From Coccinella septempunctata (lineage: Eukaryota; Arthropoda; Insecta; Coleoptera; Coccinellidae): a DNA stretch of 64,000 bases. Within the stretch, counting starts at the first letter, position 1. Each line of letters starts with the position of its first letter. Of this stretch, positions 1 through 13,400 are shown one piece after another. The position numbers and the translations under genes are program-made. The stretch covers positions 6,859,001 through 6,923,000 of the forward strand of contig NC_058198.1 of the NCBI RefSeq assembly GCF_907165205.1, read 5' to 3'. Under the pieces are notes generated by a model. That model did no database searches. It was given only the letters and a program-made list of their open reading frames with translations, and was not told where the DNA came from.

Positions 1-169
1 CCACTCTGTACGGGTAGAACCGGATGTAATCTTCGAATCTCCTCTTGATGCTGCTCTTCGATTTCTTTCTCCCCAAACACTCGAAAATAGCCTCGTAGTC
101 TCCACCAAAACGCACGAAATTTACCAGAATCAGAACGTCTTCATATTCGGAGAAAAATCTGTTTTCCAT
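1..169 (-). CDS. Partial unknown protein, N-terminus only
   Basis: A minus-strand reading frame opens with an ATG at 169-167 and stays open for 56 codons to the window edge. It begins MENRFFSEYEDVLILVNF. The residues form a three-helix-like pattern: a hydrophobic helix with EDVLILVNFVRFG, then DYEAIFECLG, then SSIKRRFEDYIRFYP. This spacing loosely recalls a Myb/SANT fold, but the usual tryptophans are absent, so that is only an impression. The frame is also open upstream of the ATG, so the true start could be further 5' or in another exon. It lies 3.9 kb downstream of the DIP-like gene on the same strand. I do not recognise the family. The even, codon-like composition and lack of stops suggest a real exon. 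Confidence 0.5.
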   Translation of the reverse strand, partial: MENRFFSEYEDVLILVNFVRFGGDYEAIFECLGRKKSKSSIKRRFEDYIRFYPYRV

Positions 170-3100
170 TATTAAAACCGACCGAGATATTGCGAAACGG
201 CAAGAAGTTGAATGAAGAATGGTGCATATTCAATGATTTCAACTTATCAGGAACCATAACGAACAACACCTGATACGTGGTTTAATTTTTTATATCGAAT
301 ACTATTAGTAAATATAAAATTCTCGATAGTTCGAAGACAATTGTTCCATTATAATTGTGAGTCATTGGATGTTGATAAGGCACATGGAGTACCATTAAAC
401 TGTTGTGATAAGAACCGAATTTATTTCTACGAGCCTAATCGGTTCGTTTAATTTTCGGAATTTGCTAATATCGACAAGAGCTCATTATGCTCGAGATTTA
501 CTCGTTCCCACGATGCTGTGACTGAGCTCTCAATGAAATCGGAATGACTACACTACAAACTGAGTTATTACAACAAATTTCCATGGCACAATGGATTTTC
601 ACAGGGTGCTTCTGAATAGGATCCTTAAATGTGTCACTCTGTAGGAGATTCTAGGAAGAAAACTTGAAATATTAGTTTAAATTGAAATTTAAATAAGCCC
701 CCTTACCTTTGGGCTACATCGTGCTGAAGTTTTGAGGAAATTTCTACTCTGAGTTTTTCTAAAATCCTCATTTATTTCAGGAAAAATTTGGTTTTTATAT
801 ATCTATTTACCAAAATGCGATTTTATCTGTGAAAACATACCTTCATTTTTCGATATATTCATTGAGAGTGTTCACTTTTTGAATCGAGACTTTGAAAAAC
901 GAAAAAATCCATCTGTCGTGAACATTTATGTTGTATTTTTAGAATTTTTATGTTATGTTAGGTTATGATCGATGATAAAACACATATATTTCAGCGTAGA
1001 AAGAAAGAAAATTTCTATTGGACCTCCAAGAGTCGAACACTCACCCTGTATAAGCGTTGTGCATTTCACTCTTGGGGCATGAAGCAATGTGTCGGAGTGA
1101 GACTGATTTAATAAGTCATGTAAATTCTGATGTCTACGGTTTGCGCAGAAATCGATTTGTATCAAAGCCTGGCATCAATTCTCACTATTGCATTATCAAT
1201 AAACAATATAGTAATGATAACATAACGGCAAATCATCAGAGGGAGCATGGCAATTAGCGCCACAACCTGTATATTCAATATAACGTTCACCACTATAATC
1301 TCAGTCTCTCAGTCATTATTCGTTCATTTATATCCACATTCATCTTATTCCTCTTATGAATGAATGATATTATACGAAGAAGGTTATCTAGAATTTAATT
1401 TTAGACTTATTTCGTTTTTTCCTTCAAGGGCTAACTGCTAATTGCCTTTTTCATTCATTTTCTCCGAAATACTCTTATCCCTGAGAAAAGAAGGGATATT
1501 TTCCCATCAAAATACAGATGGGACACGATTATAAATCATTAAAACATCTGGAATCGATTTCAAGATCCTCTATAAGGGTAGGTGAGGATGAGGGTTGAAT
1601 ATATGAATTCCAATCAATAAAACCTCATATAAATCATTTATTGTTGAATAATATTATTGTCATAGTACATTTTTTGAGTTCCTTACACCAGATTCATCGA
1701 TGAAAATGTGAGCAGTTTCATTTCCATTTCACTCATAAAAAAATTAGTCACGTCATAACGTCAGCTTGTCTGCTGTTCATTTAAAACTGTCACGTTAGGT
1801 CTCATTGCATGGAGGATGGTGGGACATATGTTCAAATTTCGATTCAGATTTCTGTTTCCACGAATGTGAGCGAACAAGTGTTTTCTACAACAATAAAAAT
1901 GGCGAATTATTTAATGTTGATCCTATTATTTGAGAGGAATTTTTCTTCCAAAATTTACTGGGCTATTCAGAAAGAATACTGCTGTTATTTATTGAATGAA
2001 AATTGCCAAATAATCTTGTTTACGGATAACACAACAATTGTCCTGATATATCTACGTTAAATGGTCATTTTAACGCAAATACCATCCATAATCTTCGCAG
2101 CAATCAGCAAATATTGCATACGCCTATAAATACCCTGTTTGATTATTCAATGCATAATGCCGCCTTCAATAAACACGATAAATAGGTGAAACGTGGTTGT
2201 CATCATTTTCATCGTCAATCTTCACATTGAATGAAAACTTAGTAACAAATGTAACATTTCTTTATTGATACATATGGATCATCTATTCTAAAAACAATTA
2301 TAATGATTGTTATATTTCCTTATGAATATAATTTTTATTTCGTTAATAAATTCATTATGGGTTTCTTCATCGAACGAAATTAACATCGAGTTTTATAATG
2401 AGAATATTTCGTCGACACAAGTTCCAGAGCACCTCTATTCTTGTTTCATTAATTTTTTTGTATCTGTTGAATCAATAACAAGCTCATTGTTAACGCACTT
2501 TCAGAATGGGTAGTAATATCACTTTATAATTATTATTTAAAGAAAATACAATTTTATCCTGAGTTTCACAATATAACTGTTATACATGCAGAAAGACTTC
2601 CTTGATAATACAAAATTGGCAAGTTAAGTGGAAAGAATTCCACTTTTTGCACATATTTTATATGACATCACCATGTTGATAAATATTTACTTCCACTCGT
2701 GTGAATTAATTTTAAGGAAAGCCTTTCTTTCCCCTTTTGGAAATGGGGTATTTTCTTCAAATGTTGAAAATATATTCAGCATTGTACGTTCAATGAGGAG
2801 CTCATTGGGGAGTTTGATCATATGTTAGTTATTGTCGGGGTAAAACAACCATACAAAATTCCAATTCCTAGTCGATAAGATTAATCACAATATCAGTTTC
2901 ACATTTATTATAGAATGTTAATATTATACAAATAAGCTATTGTCATCATAGGAATCCACTGCTTTTTTAACTATATTGTCAACTTAGTCATTTATTATTC
3001 GATCAAAAATACTTAATGAATTTCTCTTTTCATTTCAATGTTGAAAAAATATTTTTATGTGACTTAGTAACCACTCGTTAGAGAGCTTTTTCGAGTGGTT

Positions 3101-4082
3101 TTTGAGGAATGTCGATAGGGTGAAGATGATATGATTTCAGTCAACATCGGAAGAGTTAATATCTATTTTGAGTACGTTTCCAGAAAGTGATACATCTCTG
3201 AATCTCAATTTGTGTGGCCTGTTCTTTGAATATTTGAAAACTTCGCTGTAGATTTTTAGCAGCATATGATTGTTGGAGTGATATTTCCACTTGGAAATCC
3301 TTCATATTATCGCTCAATCTTTCTGGGAATGGAAAAATCGAGGAATTCTTATACTACCTTTGGCTATGGAAAACAGATTACATGAAAACTCGAAGTGATG
3401 CTAATTTTACAAGTTCGAGCGTGAAATTGACACAAATTTATATGCTGCTAAATAACTTTTCAATCAAGTTAGTAACCTATGTATTGTCACGTCACAAATG
3501 TATCGCAAAAATGTGAATATTATTAACCTTTGTATCTGATGCGAGCCAAAAGTGTGAAAAAACTTAATATTTCCTTCTGAGCGACAGGCTATGTCCAAAA
3601 AAAAATATTTGGAACGTTGTGGAGTTTAACCGGTGGTAGAGACATCTAATTTGAACAGATATACAGGGGGTCTCAAGTGAAATCCTCATCCCTATCAAAC
3701 GATGGGGAAAATGAAGGGATTTAAAAATTCCAGCTCTGATCTTATCTTGATATCCCTGTGAGTCTGCATAAATTAGATGGCTGTATCACTTGGTAGGAGT
3801 GTTGTTCTTTCAAATTTGAAATCTTGGTTCATGTTTAATTCACACTCTTTACTCGCATTAAAGTATACGTCTTTGCACTCTGCCGATGGAAACAATTTTT
3901 TCTTCAATCGTCGTTTCTGATGGATTCTTTTTCTCTCTCGGTTATGATGGTGGGAAGACATGATGATATGAACCCGGTCGTCCAGGTTTTCGAATGCAAG
4001 GAAGACTTCGAATAATGCCGATTTCTCTACCAAACACAAATTCAACAAATAATATCGAATTTAAATTCAATTTCATCATGGC
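170..4082. other. Intergenic stretch, nothing recognised
   Basis: No coding exon or known element was recognised in this stretch. Short open frames exist but look random. A CACCCTGTA motif at about 1042-1050 is the reverse complement of the terminal motif of transposon families seen elsewhere in the window. The 3' UTR of the DIP-like gene must occupy the right end. Candidate minus-strand polyadenylation signals are ATTAAA at 3839-3834 and AATAAA at 2996-2991 and 2909-2904. Confidence 0.5.
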
Positions 4083-4411
4083 CTATATACACATAGACCT
4101 GTAACATGTGATCAATACAAAAATAACAAAAGTACAACAATATTTGGTCGATGGGGGTGATCCGTTCTTCAGCAAATGTATCCATGCTGGAGATTTGCTC
4201 ACTGTTGTTTGTGAGGAATCGCCAGGGGATGCTGTCCTGATTTCTGGTGTCATAACGGTGGTGAACTCCGGCTGTTCCTCAGTCTGGTCCGACTCTTTTC
4301 GCCTGGGAGCTTTGTACTTTTTCGGTTTCTCTTTGTGAGGCGTCTTCCTCGGTTTCGTTTCTACGTATCTGGGGGTTGTTGTGCTGGTCGTTTTCACTGC
4401 TAAATGTAACT
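4083..4411 (-). CDS. DIP-like gene exon 7 (stalk and C-terminal tail, stop)
   Basis: The acceptor TTCTTCCGCAG precedes the exon. Its first two bases, AG, complete a GAG codon with the last G of exon 6. The exon codes for ELHLAVKTTSTTTPRY, then a Lys/Pro-rich segment (KPRKTPHKEKPKKYKAPRRK), an acidic/Thr stretch, and a final hydrophobic run YCCTFVIFVLITCY before a TAG at 4085-4083. Small residues (NGSPPS) sit just before the hydrophobic run. That arrangement fits either a GPI-attachment signal or a short membrane anchor; both occur among DIP/lachesin proteins. It is the least conserved part of such proteins, so its assignment rests on the phase match and the reading frame. Confidence 0.8.
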
Positions 4412-7400
4412 CTGCGGAAGAAATAGACACGTACAGGTATTTCCATAAACATTCAAGTGAGTAAACTGACGTGACACGCTGCAACACAAAACTCCAATTT
4501 TCTACTTGAAAACTAGATGAGCTAGGGTGTCCTGAAATCTCTAGCAACCAATCTGTGGACACTTCGAGTTTGACTGGAATTTATCACCCTGATCCCGAAT
4601 CTACATTACGATGTTGTCAGGAAAATTAAGACCAGGAGAACAGAGCAGTTTTTGTAATTTTGTAATTTTGACTGGAAATTCGAATAGCTCTTCTGATCAT
4701 TGGATAATTTTCCAATTCTATTTGTATGTAATTGAGCTGACTTTCTTTCAGATGGTCGCCAATTCAAAGGGCTACAGCCCCAAGAAAATTTTAAATCTGA
4801 AAAAATATCATCGGCATCAAAGCCTTCAAAAAAATAGGAATATAACTTTTTGAATAGGAAGGTAACATTGGCTAGCCTATAGATTTTATCGGTTCTTTGG
4901 GTTTGATGGAGCCATTGTCTTTCTCGACAAGCGTGCAATTTTGTCTGTGGCCAGAAACGTCTACAAGTTTCCATTTTGGTCCAGACGCACAAAGTGCCCA
5001 TGGGTTTTCCGATGGAAAAATTCGAAATACCGCGGCATGGCAAACACGAAATAATTGTAAATATCAACGCAAATTTTTTTTCCAATTTGTCCCTTATTTT
5101 TCGTGTCGCGGAATTATTGAAACCTTCCATTTCGGTTGTGTGCGAGCGTTGTTGATTGGAATCCATGCAACGTGTCTGAATAGGCTCACAGATTGGTTTG
5201 AACCATGTAGAAGTTGATTTCTGTGTTGAAATACCCACATAGCAATAGGTTTTCATTATGGAGAAAAATTTTTTCATTCTGAGTCGAAGATCACGCGGAT
5301 AGGCATGATTTCTCAGAGTGACACACGAGCTAAAAATGAGATCTTTCGGTGAAGCAATTCAAAAGGAAGATTCATACTGAAATGAATATTAAAATTGACA
5401 TGCTGAGACTGAAATCTCAAAAACATGGAAGAATTTCGAACGAACCATCAAAATATGCTGAATTTTTTAAATCATGAAGAGTTTTTGATGGATTTTCTCT
5501 AGGACATTTTCAGGGACACGGATGATACTACTTCTCATCCTGCACAGTTTGAAATTTTGCAAAGAAAAAGTTGTAATTATGATGATGAACTTACCTTGCA
5601 GCCTGACCACACCATCAGCTTTCCCTAAAGCATTAGATGAGGTACATATATAGCCCCCAAAGTCCCTCTTCTCTAGAAATTTTATTGTCAGATTCATCAG
5701 AAGCGAGTACTCATTCAGAGGAGATTCACTCATTTCATATTTGTCATTTGGAAGTAGCTTTTCTCCTGCAACAAACCTCAATATTGAGTCCTGAAATCTC
5801 ATTTACAAGAATATACAGGGTGTTTTCAAAGGTGAAGCTTTTTTTCGACAGAACTCATCAAAATAAGTCTTTTCACCAATATCTATGTCTATATAAAATA
5901 TCCAAGATGGCTGAGATAAAACCCCTACGAATTCGACAGATTAAATTGAATTTCAAGTACGGATCTGTGAAGGGTGACTCCGGCTTCGGAAAAACGAAAC
6001 AAAACATAAACATATGTCTGGACAATGAATGGTTCAGTAACAAGTTCATCGGGTTAGATGCATCAGGTCACTTTTGAGAGAATCATAATTGTTGTATCGT
6101 GCAATTAAGGGTGAAAAAAAATGTTGAAAATCGAGCCAGTTTCTCGATAGTGCTTATGTTAGTTATGTTGAAAAAGTGCTATGATGTTTCCCCATTTCAT
6201 CCCATTTTTACGACGATTGTTGGAATGTTTGAACAAGAAGATTGTGATGAGCATTTTGAAAAAATTCGTGAATAATTTAGACGAATTTTATTGGTGAGAT
6301 TTTGAAGTAATATTCTTTTTTTCACACTTGTGTCCTAAATCTCTTCTGTCAGTTGTTATCGAAATGAATCATTTCATAAAATCGTGTGAGTTACTAAAAA
6401 ATAATGAGAAAAATTCGGCAATCCTAAGTTTCCATTTTCATTACAACGTGCCAATATCCTAAACGAAACACATGGTCTAATCGATAAGTTTTTTCTATTG
6501 CTTGGCGATAATTCAGCTAACTAACGGTCTAGGGTCGTATTAGGATATATTTCAGTAATCATTTTAATATTTATTTTCACTTTGTCATTTTGAAAGTTTT
6601 GATTTTTGGTGAAACGCTTCATTTTGACCAGTTCTACCTCATGTTAGAAAAAAGCCTCACCTTTAAATACTGCGCTCTCCTCAATGTAAGATGATGTTAT
6701 ACAGCGTGTCCCAGATTCGTTCATTTTCGAATTAGTTGATGTATGTTAAATATCTTTTCAACAATAAGGAATGAAAATTTGATATTTGGTACGCAAGTTC
6801 AACTTGATATAGCCTTCAAGAAAACGAGTCAGGCAAAAATAACCAGTTTTTTATTGAATTTTCGAATTATTCCCAAGGCATTTAGAGTAAACTCAAGAAG
6901 TTGAAAATATGGAGGATTAAACACCCATCGCAAACTGCGGAGATGTTAATAGAAAACCTGATGAACAGGGACGAGGGTTAAATGAAGCCGTTATTCAAAA
7001 TATGCACAATAAACACACGGGCCGAATGAAGAACGCATTGTATCAAAAATGCGCATATTCGCTACAGGGAAGAACAGTTGGCAGGGGGGAAGTTATTATC
7101 TTAGACCCTCACTATCAAGAGGTCGGAGGGAATTTTCGAAAACAAATGATCTGCTTCGTGCTTTTATTCGGAACTAAACGGTTCATGAATTTCAATCCTC
7201 ACCTGCTTTCAATACACTTTGCATACTGAGTAGGAAAACTGTCTTTCAGCTGAATCGAATTTTCGTTTCTGAAACAACGCTCCGAAAAATGCTGCGTTAC
7301 AATAAATTGGGGAGACGGTGTTTCGTCTTTTGCACAAAAAATGCACGAATCATGGATTGACATGATGTAGTGCCATATTATATTGATGCAATACCTTTGG

Positions 7401-10400
7401 AGCCGTTTCGAATAAAAATTGTCTCGCCTTCAGAATATACGACTATATTACATTATTGCATGTCGGAGGAATATTCGGGAAAATAATCATTCAAATATTT
7501 TTTATATTTCACTTTCATAAGAGGGTATAAAAGTGTCAAATGATTTCTCATATCAGCATTCAGATTTATAACTGCTTATAAATGCTAATCCTTCTGTATT
7601 TTAAATAGCAACTGTATCAGTTATTATATAATTAGAGAATAGTTAGGGTGATATCTCACAGGAAACCGCCACTACTACTAGTTTCATCATTTCCTTCAAT
7701 CCTGGAAATAACTATTTATCTATTTCAGATTTTGCCATGGAATTTAAAAGATTCAAATGGAATAAGTATTGTTCAACCTTAACTACAGTGCAGACTGTTC
7801 GTGATCCCTGTATTTCTGCATGTTCTTCGCATTATACGTCTCGAATCAAAAAACTGTATCTGCTCGTAAATTTTGGAATTCTGGGTTTGCGAGTATGGTT
7901 AAAAAAATCAAGTTCTTAAAATGTGGCCATGATGATCGAAAATTTGAGATATATCCTGAAAAGTCCTTCAAACTTCCTTCGAATATTCGCCGAATTCAAA
8001 ACAAAAGGATCTCGTAATGTAAGCCTTGGATCGTTCATAAATCTGATTCATTTCCGTTCAAAGTCCCGATAAAGTGATGCAATTAATATAGACCTTGTAT
8101 CAATTTGTGACAGGTTACTTTATCACAGCGGGAACAACACAACCGATACTGTGAAATAGCTATCATACATGTACATGAAATATCCCACAATGGAGGCTTT
8201 ATCGATCTCATTTAGGGTTGATAAATGGCCTAATGAAAAGGTAGAATTGTTTCAGGATGAACTTTCTACGGAGAATTCGGATCATTCTCGTATTTGGGGT
8301 TGGCGGGCTGGACACATACAGGGTGTAACATTGAAATACTGTTATATGGTTCCGAACAGATAATAGCAAAAAATTTGAACATTTTCTAATCGTTTTTGAA
8401 CTGAAAGTTTAGATCAAACATGCAATCGCATATTTTTTTAGTTTTCATTTAAAGAAGAATTTGGTATATTAGTTGAAAAAAATAATGTTCTCATTATTCG
8501 AAATTTTTTTTCTATTTAGTGGCGAGACATCTTATTACAAAGTGGCGAATACGCCTTTGAAACTTTAATCTCCACTGATATTTTCAAAGTTTACGTTCTG
8601 AAACATGCAGAATTCAAAGAGGGATGAAAAATTAGTTTTGCAGATTCTTTATAGTGATTTACCGAAGAAAACACGATGAAATTGGACACAAAACCAAGTA
8701 AAATTAGACGAAAAGCAAACGAAATTGCGTCTTTTTTGCTATTGCCCACGAAAAAGAATCAATTTCAGGTAAACTTCTGTTTGATCAAAAATAAATTGGT
8801 AGCTTGTCGTATCCACATGTTGTCCCAAATGTTTGAATAGCATCATCGATCTCTTATAAAGTAGAATTATAGAAATTTCATATCATTCAATACATGGACC
8901 AGTGTTTGCTTTGCTGTTCTCAATAATAGGTCTTCGTGTTGAACTTTCTAACAAGAAATTTTCGCTGAGTTCTGAAGACAACAAAAGAAGACACAAAAAT
9001 TAACTTTTATATTAGTTTTTAATTCCAAAATAAATATTAAACTGATTCTGAAGAAGATTCTTGCAAATTTATGTGATTCTCTTGTTCGAAGATTTCTTGA
9101 CATCAATGTCAAGCAGCAGAGTAACGAAAGTAATAACAAGATGTATTTGAATTGATATCTATCTATTCTGAAAATTAATTACAACCAGTTTTCTGAGAAG
9201 AACCGTGTAAAATTCATTTGATTTTCTTGTTAATATGTGTCATATACCAGAAGTGAAATGTTTGAATTAAAAGACAGGGATTCCTTATTGAAAGTTTATA
9301 GAGAACTGATCACAGTTTTGTTCTGACAAATGAGCATGTTGGTGTTTCAGACTATGAACATACTCTCTCTATTTGGCTCATTATTTTACACCCTTCTTCA
9401 ACACTCTTATTCTTCACTTCCTCCAAATGAAAAAAATTCATAACTGGAATCCTAACTGCATAAAACCTATATGTATAAGGTGAAATTTACGTTTCAAAGT
9501 ACTTACCATTGTCTCTCATCCAGTGGTTCATTGCTTTGGGAGAGGCTTCCACATAACATTGAATTAACACATCGCTAGTCACTGGTGCTGCAACAAGCTG
9601 ATTAGACACCCTTATCATAGGATGAACTGAAAAAATTCAAAGTTTCATGTCATTCATTGAAAATTATGATCTATCGTCATCGAAGTTGTATAGGGGAATT
9701 TGTGGAATTGTAGCTCTGCAAATTTTAGATACTTTCGAGAAAGATGGGTTAAAATAGCAGTTTTGAGAACTGCCAATTTCCGTTCAACATTCACTGGGAG
9801 CTTAGAAGAGTTTTTCTCTTCAATTCTGATTCATTGGAGTGGTTAGGGCTGAAATACTTCGAATACATTAGAAGTGATGAAACTTGGTGTACTATTGGAA
9901 GAGTTTCTTATTTTTTTATATCCTACGGTTTCGAAACCTAAATTTCAAAACAAATTTTCTTCTAATTTTGATTTTAAACATATAACTTATAATACTATAA
10001 TCTGAGTATTTGTCAGTACGTGGTCAATCACCAGTTTCAATATTATAGATGGTTTACCTGTATATTTTCGATCCTGCAGAGGATGTGGTCATTCATATAA
10101 TCTCTTTGAAGTCAGCGACTGCATAAAAACGGTAATATAAAAAATCTGAGAGTTCACGGTTAGCAAAACAGGCCCGTGGGTTTTTAAATCTTCCGAACAA
10201 TTTCCGCCACATATGCGGAAATTCCAAAGTAAAACGTGGAAAATATCTGAGATAAAAGTAATTTAAATGTAGGTGGGGAGCGGCCATTTGCCAGGCAAGT
10301 AAGCGAATAAAGTGAATAAATAGGGATGTAGCGCATTTAAATTATAAGGCAGAGCGTAATTCCACAAATTTATTTGCCGAAGGTTTTGGTATAATCGTAA

Positions 10401-13400
10401 TAAGGCGATCGGGTTCAGGTTAATTGTTTTGCAGGCAGGTAACTTACAGTGAACCCGTACAGCGAACCGCTTGCTGACTGATGGAGGAATACCATTGCTC
10501 GCTATACACAGATAGGCCCCCATATCCGTCCGCTGTACATTTGTTAACGTCAGCACTTCACCATCGAATGATCGCAGAACTGAAAATAAATTAATTCACA
10601 TTTTAAATTCATCAGAATATAGCTTTCAGTCACCCCCATAGTCAACCCATACAGTGAAACAAATCTTTTGAGGGTTTCAAGGCATGGCAATTCGTGAGCT
10701 GGTCATTTTCTGGTTCAATTCTGCCACACTACTCTTCAGCCCCTAATGTACCTCAAGCAGGAGCCCAAGTGAATGACCAAAAGATACATAGAGATTAATG
10801 GTGCTCGCAGTACTTCGCAGTTGTGTGGAAAACTTGGGGATGTTACCCAAAAATATCCCGAAGGATGTACGTCACGATTATAAGGACAGTAATCATTTAT
10901 GAGGCAATAGTCTGGCAAGCCTAGGAAAGTCAGAAATAATCAATAAATCACTTGTGCTATGGGGACGTGAGCAACTTGGGAACTGAAGATTATTACAGAT
11001 CTCACACCTGTTCATCTTGAGATAGATAGAGGGACAGAAACCCAACGAATTAGCCAATAGTAACAAGGTCTGTTCATCTGAGTTCCCCGTCACTGAGAAA
11101 TCAAAGGAGATGCAGGATACAACTGTCAGGAACACACTATCACATATCTAAGAAATATCTGGTCTTAGCAAAAATAGGAAATTGTCACCTCAAGGAGCAC
11201 CTAATGCGAATTGGTCTAGAAGAAACTGACTGCTGATCCTGTGAGGACAAGGAAAAAACCGGAAAAGAATAACTCTGGAGCAACCTGGAAACTGGAACAC
11301 TCCAAAAATCTGAGAAGTTTGAAACTGCGAGACATAAGTCTACGAAAAATCTGGAAACCACCAATTCACTTTAGTAACCACTTAATAGAATAGATTTAGC
11401 AGAAACAGACGAGTGCATATTCTGTGGGGAGGAGGATGAAATTCCAGATCACCTGGTGCAGAAAGAATCGCCATTGCTTGCCAACTTCTCTTCCAATGCT
11501 TTGAAAGAGGAACTTGCAGGAGGAGTAGGTAACCTCCTTGAGTTCATTAGTCCCAGTGCAATGCAACTCCCTTTAAAATCTAGAATTTAGAGTTGTGCAG
11601 AGTTTATAACAACATATTGCCAGTGTTCCGTGCCAATCTGGTCGCAGTTGGTATGAGTTCTCTCAACATTCTTCATAAAATATTAGTATTCATCGAATTA
11701 TCTATAAATTTCTTCCATTTTTTAGCCAATTTTTTTTATATTCATTTGAATCTGGCCCAGGACATAAAAACTTCAACATCTTGGAAGATTACCACATTAC
11801 TAGATAGTAGCGAAAATATTCCAAAAATCCTACGATGAATCTTGTGAGTAATATTTGTATAATGATCAAAACTGTAGGATTGTTTTTCTTGGTGTTCCAA
11901 CTGAATATTCAAGCGGTGTATATTGTCAGTTGGAGAAAACCACTGCTCTTCCCCCAACTCTATACAGCGTTTCCAATTTGTTTTACCTGAGACTGAACTG
12001 CCTGATGGGGTATTCGCATTCAACGAATAAAATACATAGCCGTTCATTTTCTGCGTTTCGTTCTGTAACTTTATCAATTGAAATGAATGACTGTGCATTG
12101 AGCAGGGAAACCGTCACATTTATCAACATCATTTGAAGCGATAGTAATTAATTTGCACTCTTCAAATATAATTACTTATTCCTCTGTACCTTGCCATTCG
12201 TAACAGGGAGAAAAGTTGTATTACTCCAATGTTGAAATACTGAACTACTTCGTTAGTGGGGTGGTAATCGTTTGCGAATGCATGTATCGATAGCAGCTAA
12301 TATTAAACCCACTAAAACACCTGTTTGAAATGATTGTTAATCTTTCCCTTGATTGGTTTTTTCTCATATTTCAATCGATTACTTTCCTAACCCTAAGACA
12401 TACATGAAAATTTGAATTAACTTATTTCAGGGTGCTCTGTTTTTATGTTACTCAGTATAGCTGTTATTCAACACATGATATCAATTCAATTCGGACTTGT
12501 CTAAGTCACAATTGAACCTCAAAATATAAAAATTCCACCCTTGGTTCCATAGGCAGGATTATTCAACGAGGAGATGACAAAACAAGCTTGAATGGTTGAA
12601 ATAACACTGTGGTTTCTCGACTGTCTCATTATGAAATCAACTCACCCAAGAAAAGATAATTCCTGTACAAAATGATTTGGCTCCGCTACACCTCAACACG
12701 TTATTTCTCCCTATCTGACTATCCAAAAGGCCCACAATGCATTGTCTATACGATCTATCCTCATTCATCAACTCAACACAAACTTTCGTGAACAACGTTA
12801 TTACAAGTTTATAGCTATCGGAGTTTCAGAAATTGAGAGGTTCATGCTCTACTATGATGAAACTGCCATGTTTGAGGAAATGAAGGGCATAACTAATAGA
12901 GTAGAATATTGTCTTGGACAATCACAAAAAGCCTCTCTGCGCCTATCAAGTGGGTAGGACCACTTAATTGACCTCATAAAAACTTCCCCTCAGAGAGAGT
13001 GGCAGATTATTTGCAGGGCCAAGTGTAGGCTACTAGAACTAATCTGAATTCTTAACAGCAGTTCATCAAAGTACAAATGTCGAAGAAAATTGTCTGAATC
13101 AAACCATTTTGATTGAATCAATAACGAAACGAAATTCAAGAAGGGTAATTCCTGAATGTGATTCATAAAGTGCAAAATGGTAGATGGAAAAGAAGATATC
13201 TTCAAATATGTTTTCTGGTTATCGAATGACTTCAATCCAAAATATCTAGGAATTAATAGCTTGGAAAATTTGCGTCTGAAATTGAAAACTAGGAATTATA
13301 TCCTTCATTAACTAGCTGGTGCCCAGATTTTCTTTTTCTTCGAGGAAAGGATCAATTTTTAAAATTTCTAATGCTCTTTATGAAATTATTAATATTCAAA

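Noticed and set aside
4737..5277. Upstream part of the 223-codon minus-strand frame in intron 6
   Set aside because: No domain, no good acceptor, and composition like non-coding sequence; only the last 43 codons are kept as a weak candidate exon.
7002..7229. Plus-strand frame near 7000 considered as a transposase fragment
   Set aside because: No transposase motif could be identified, so it is left unassigned.
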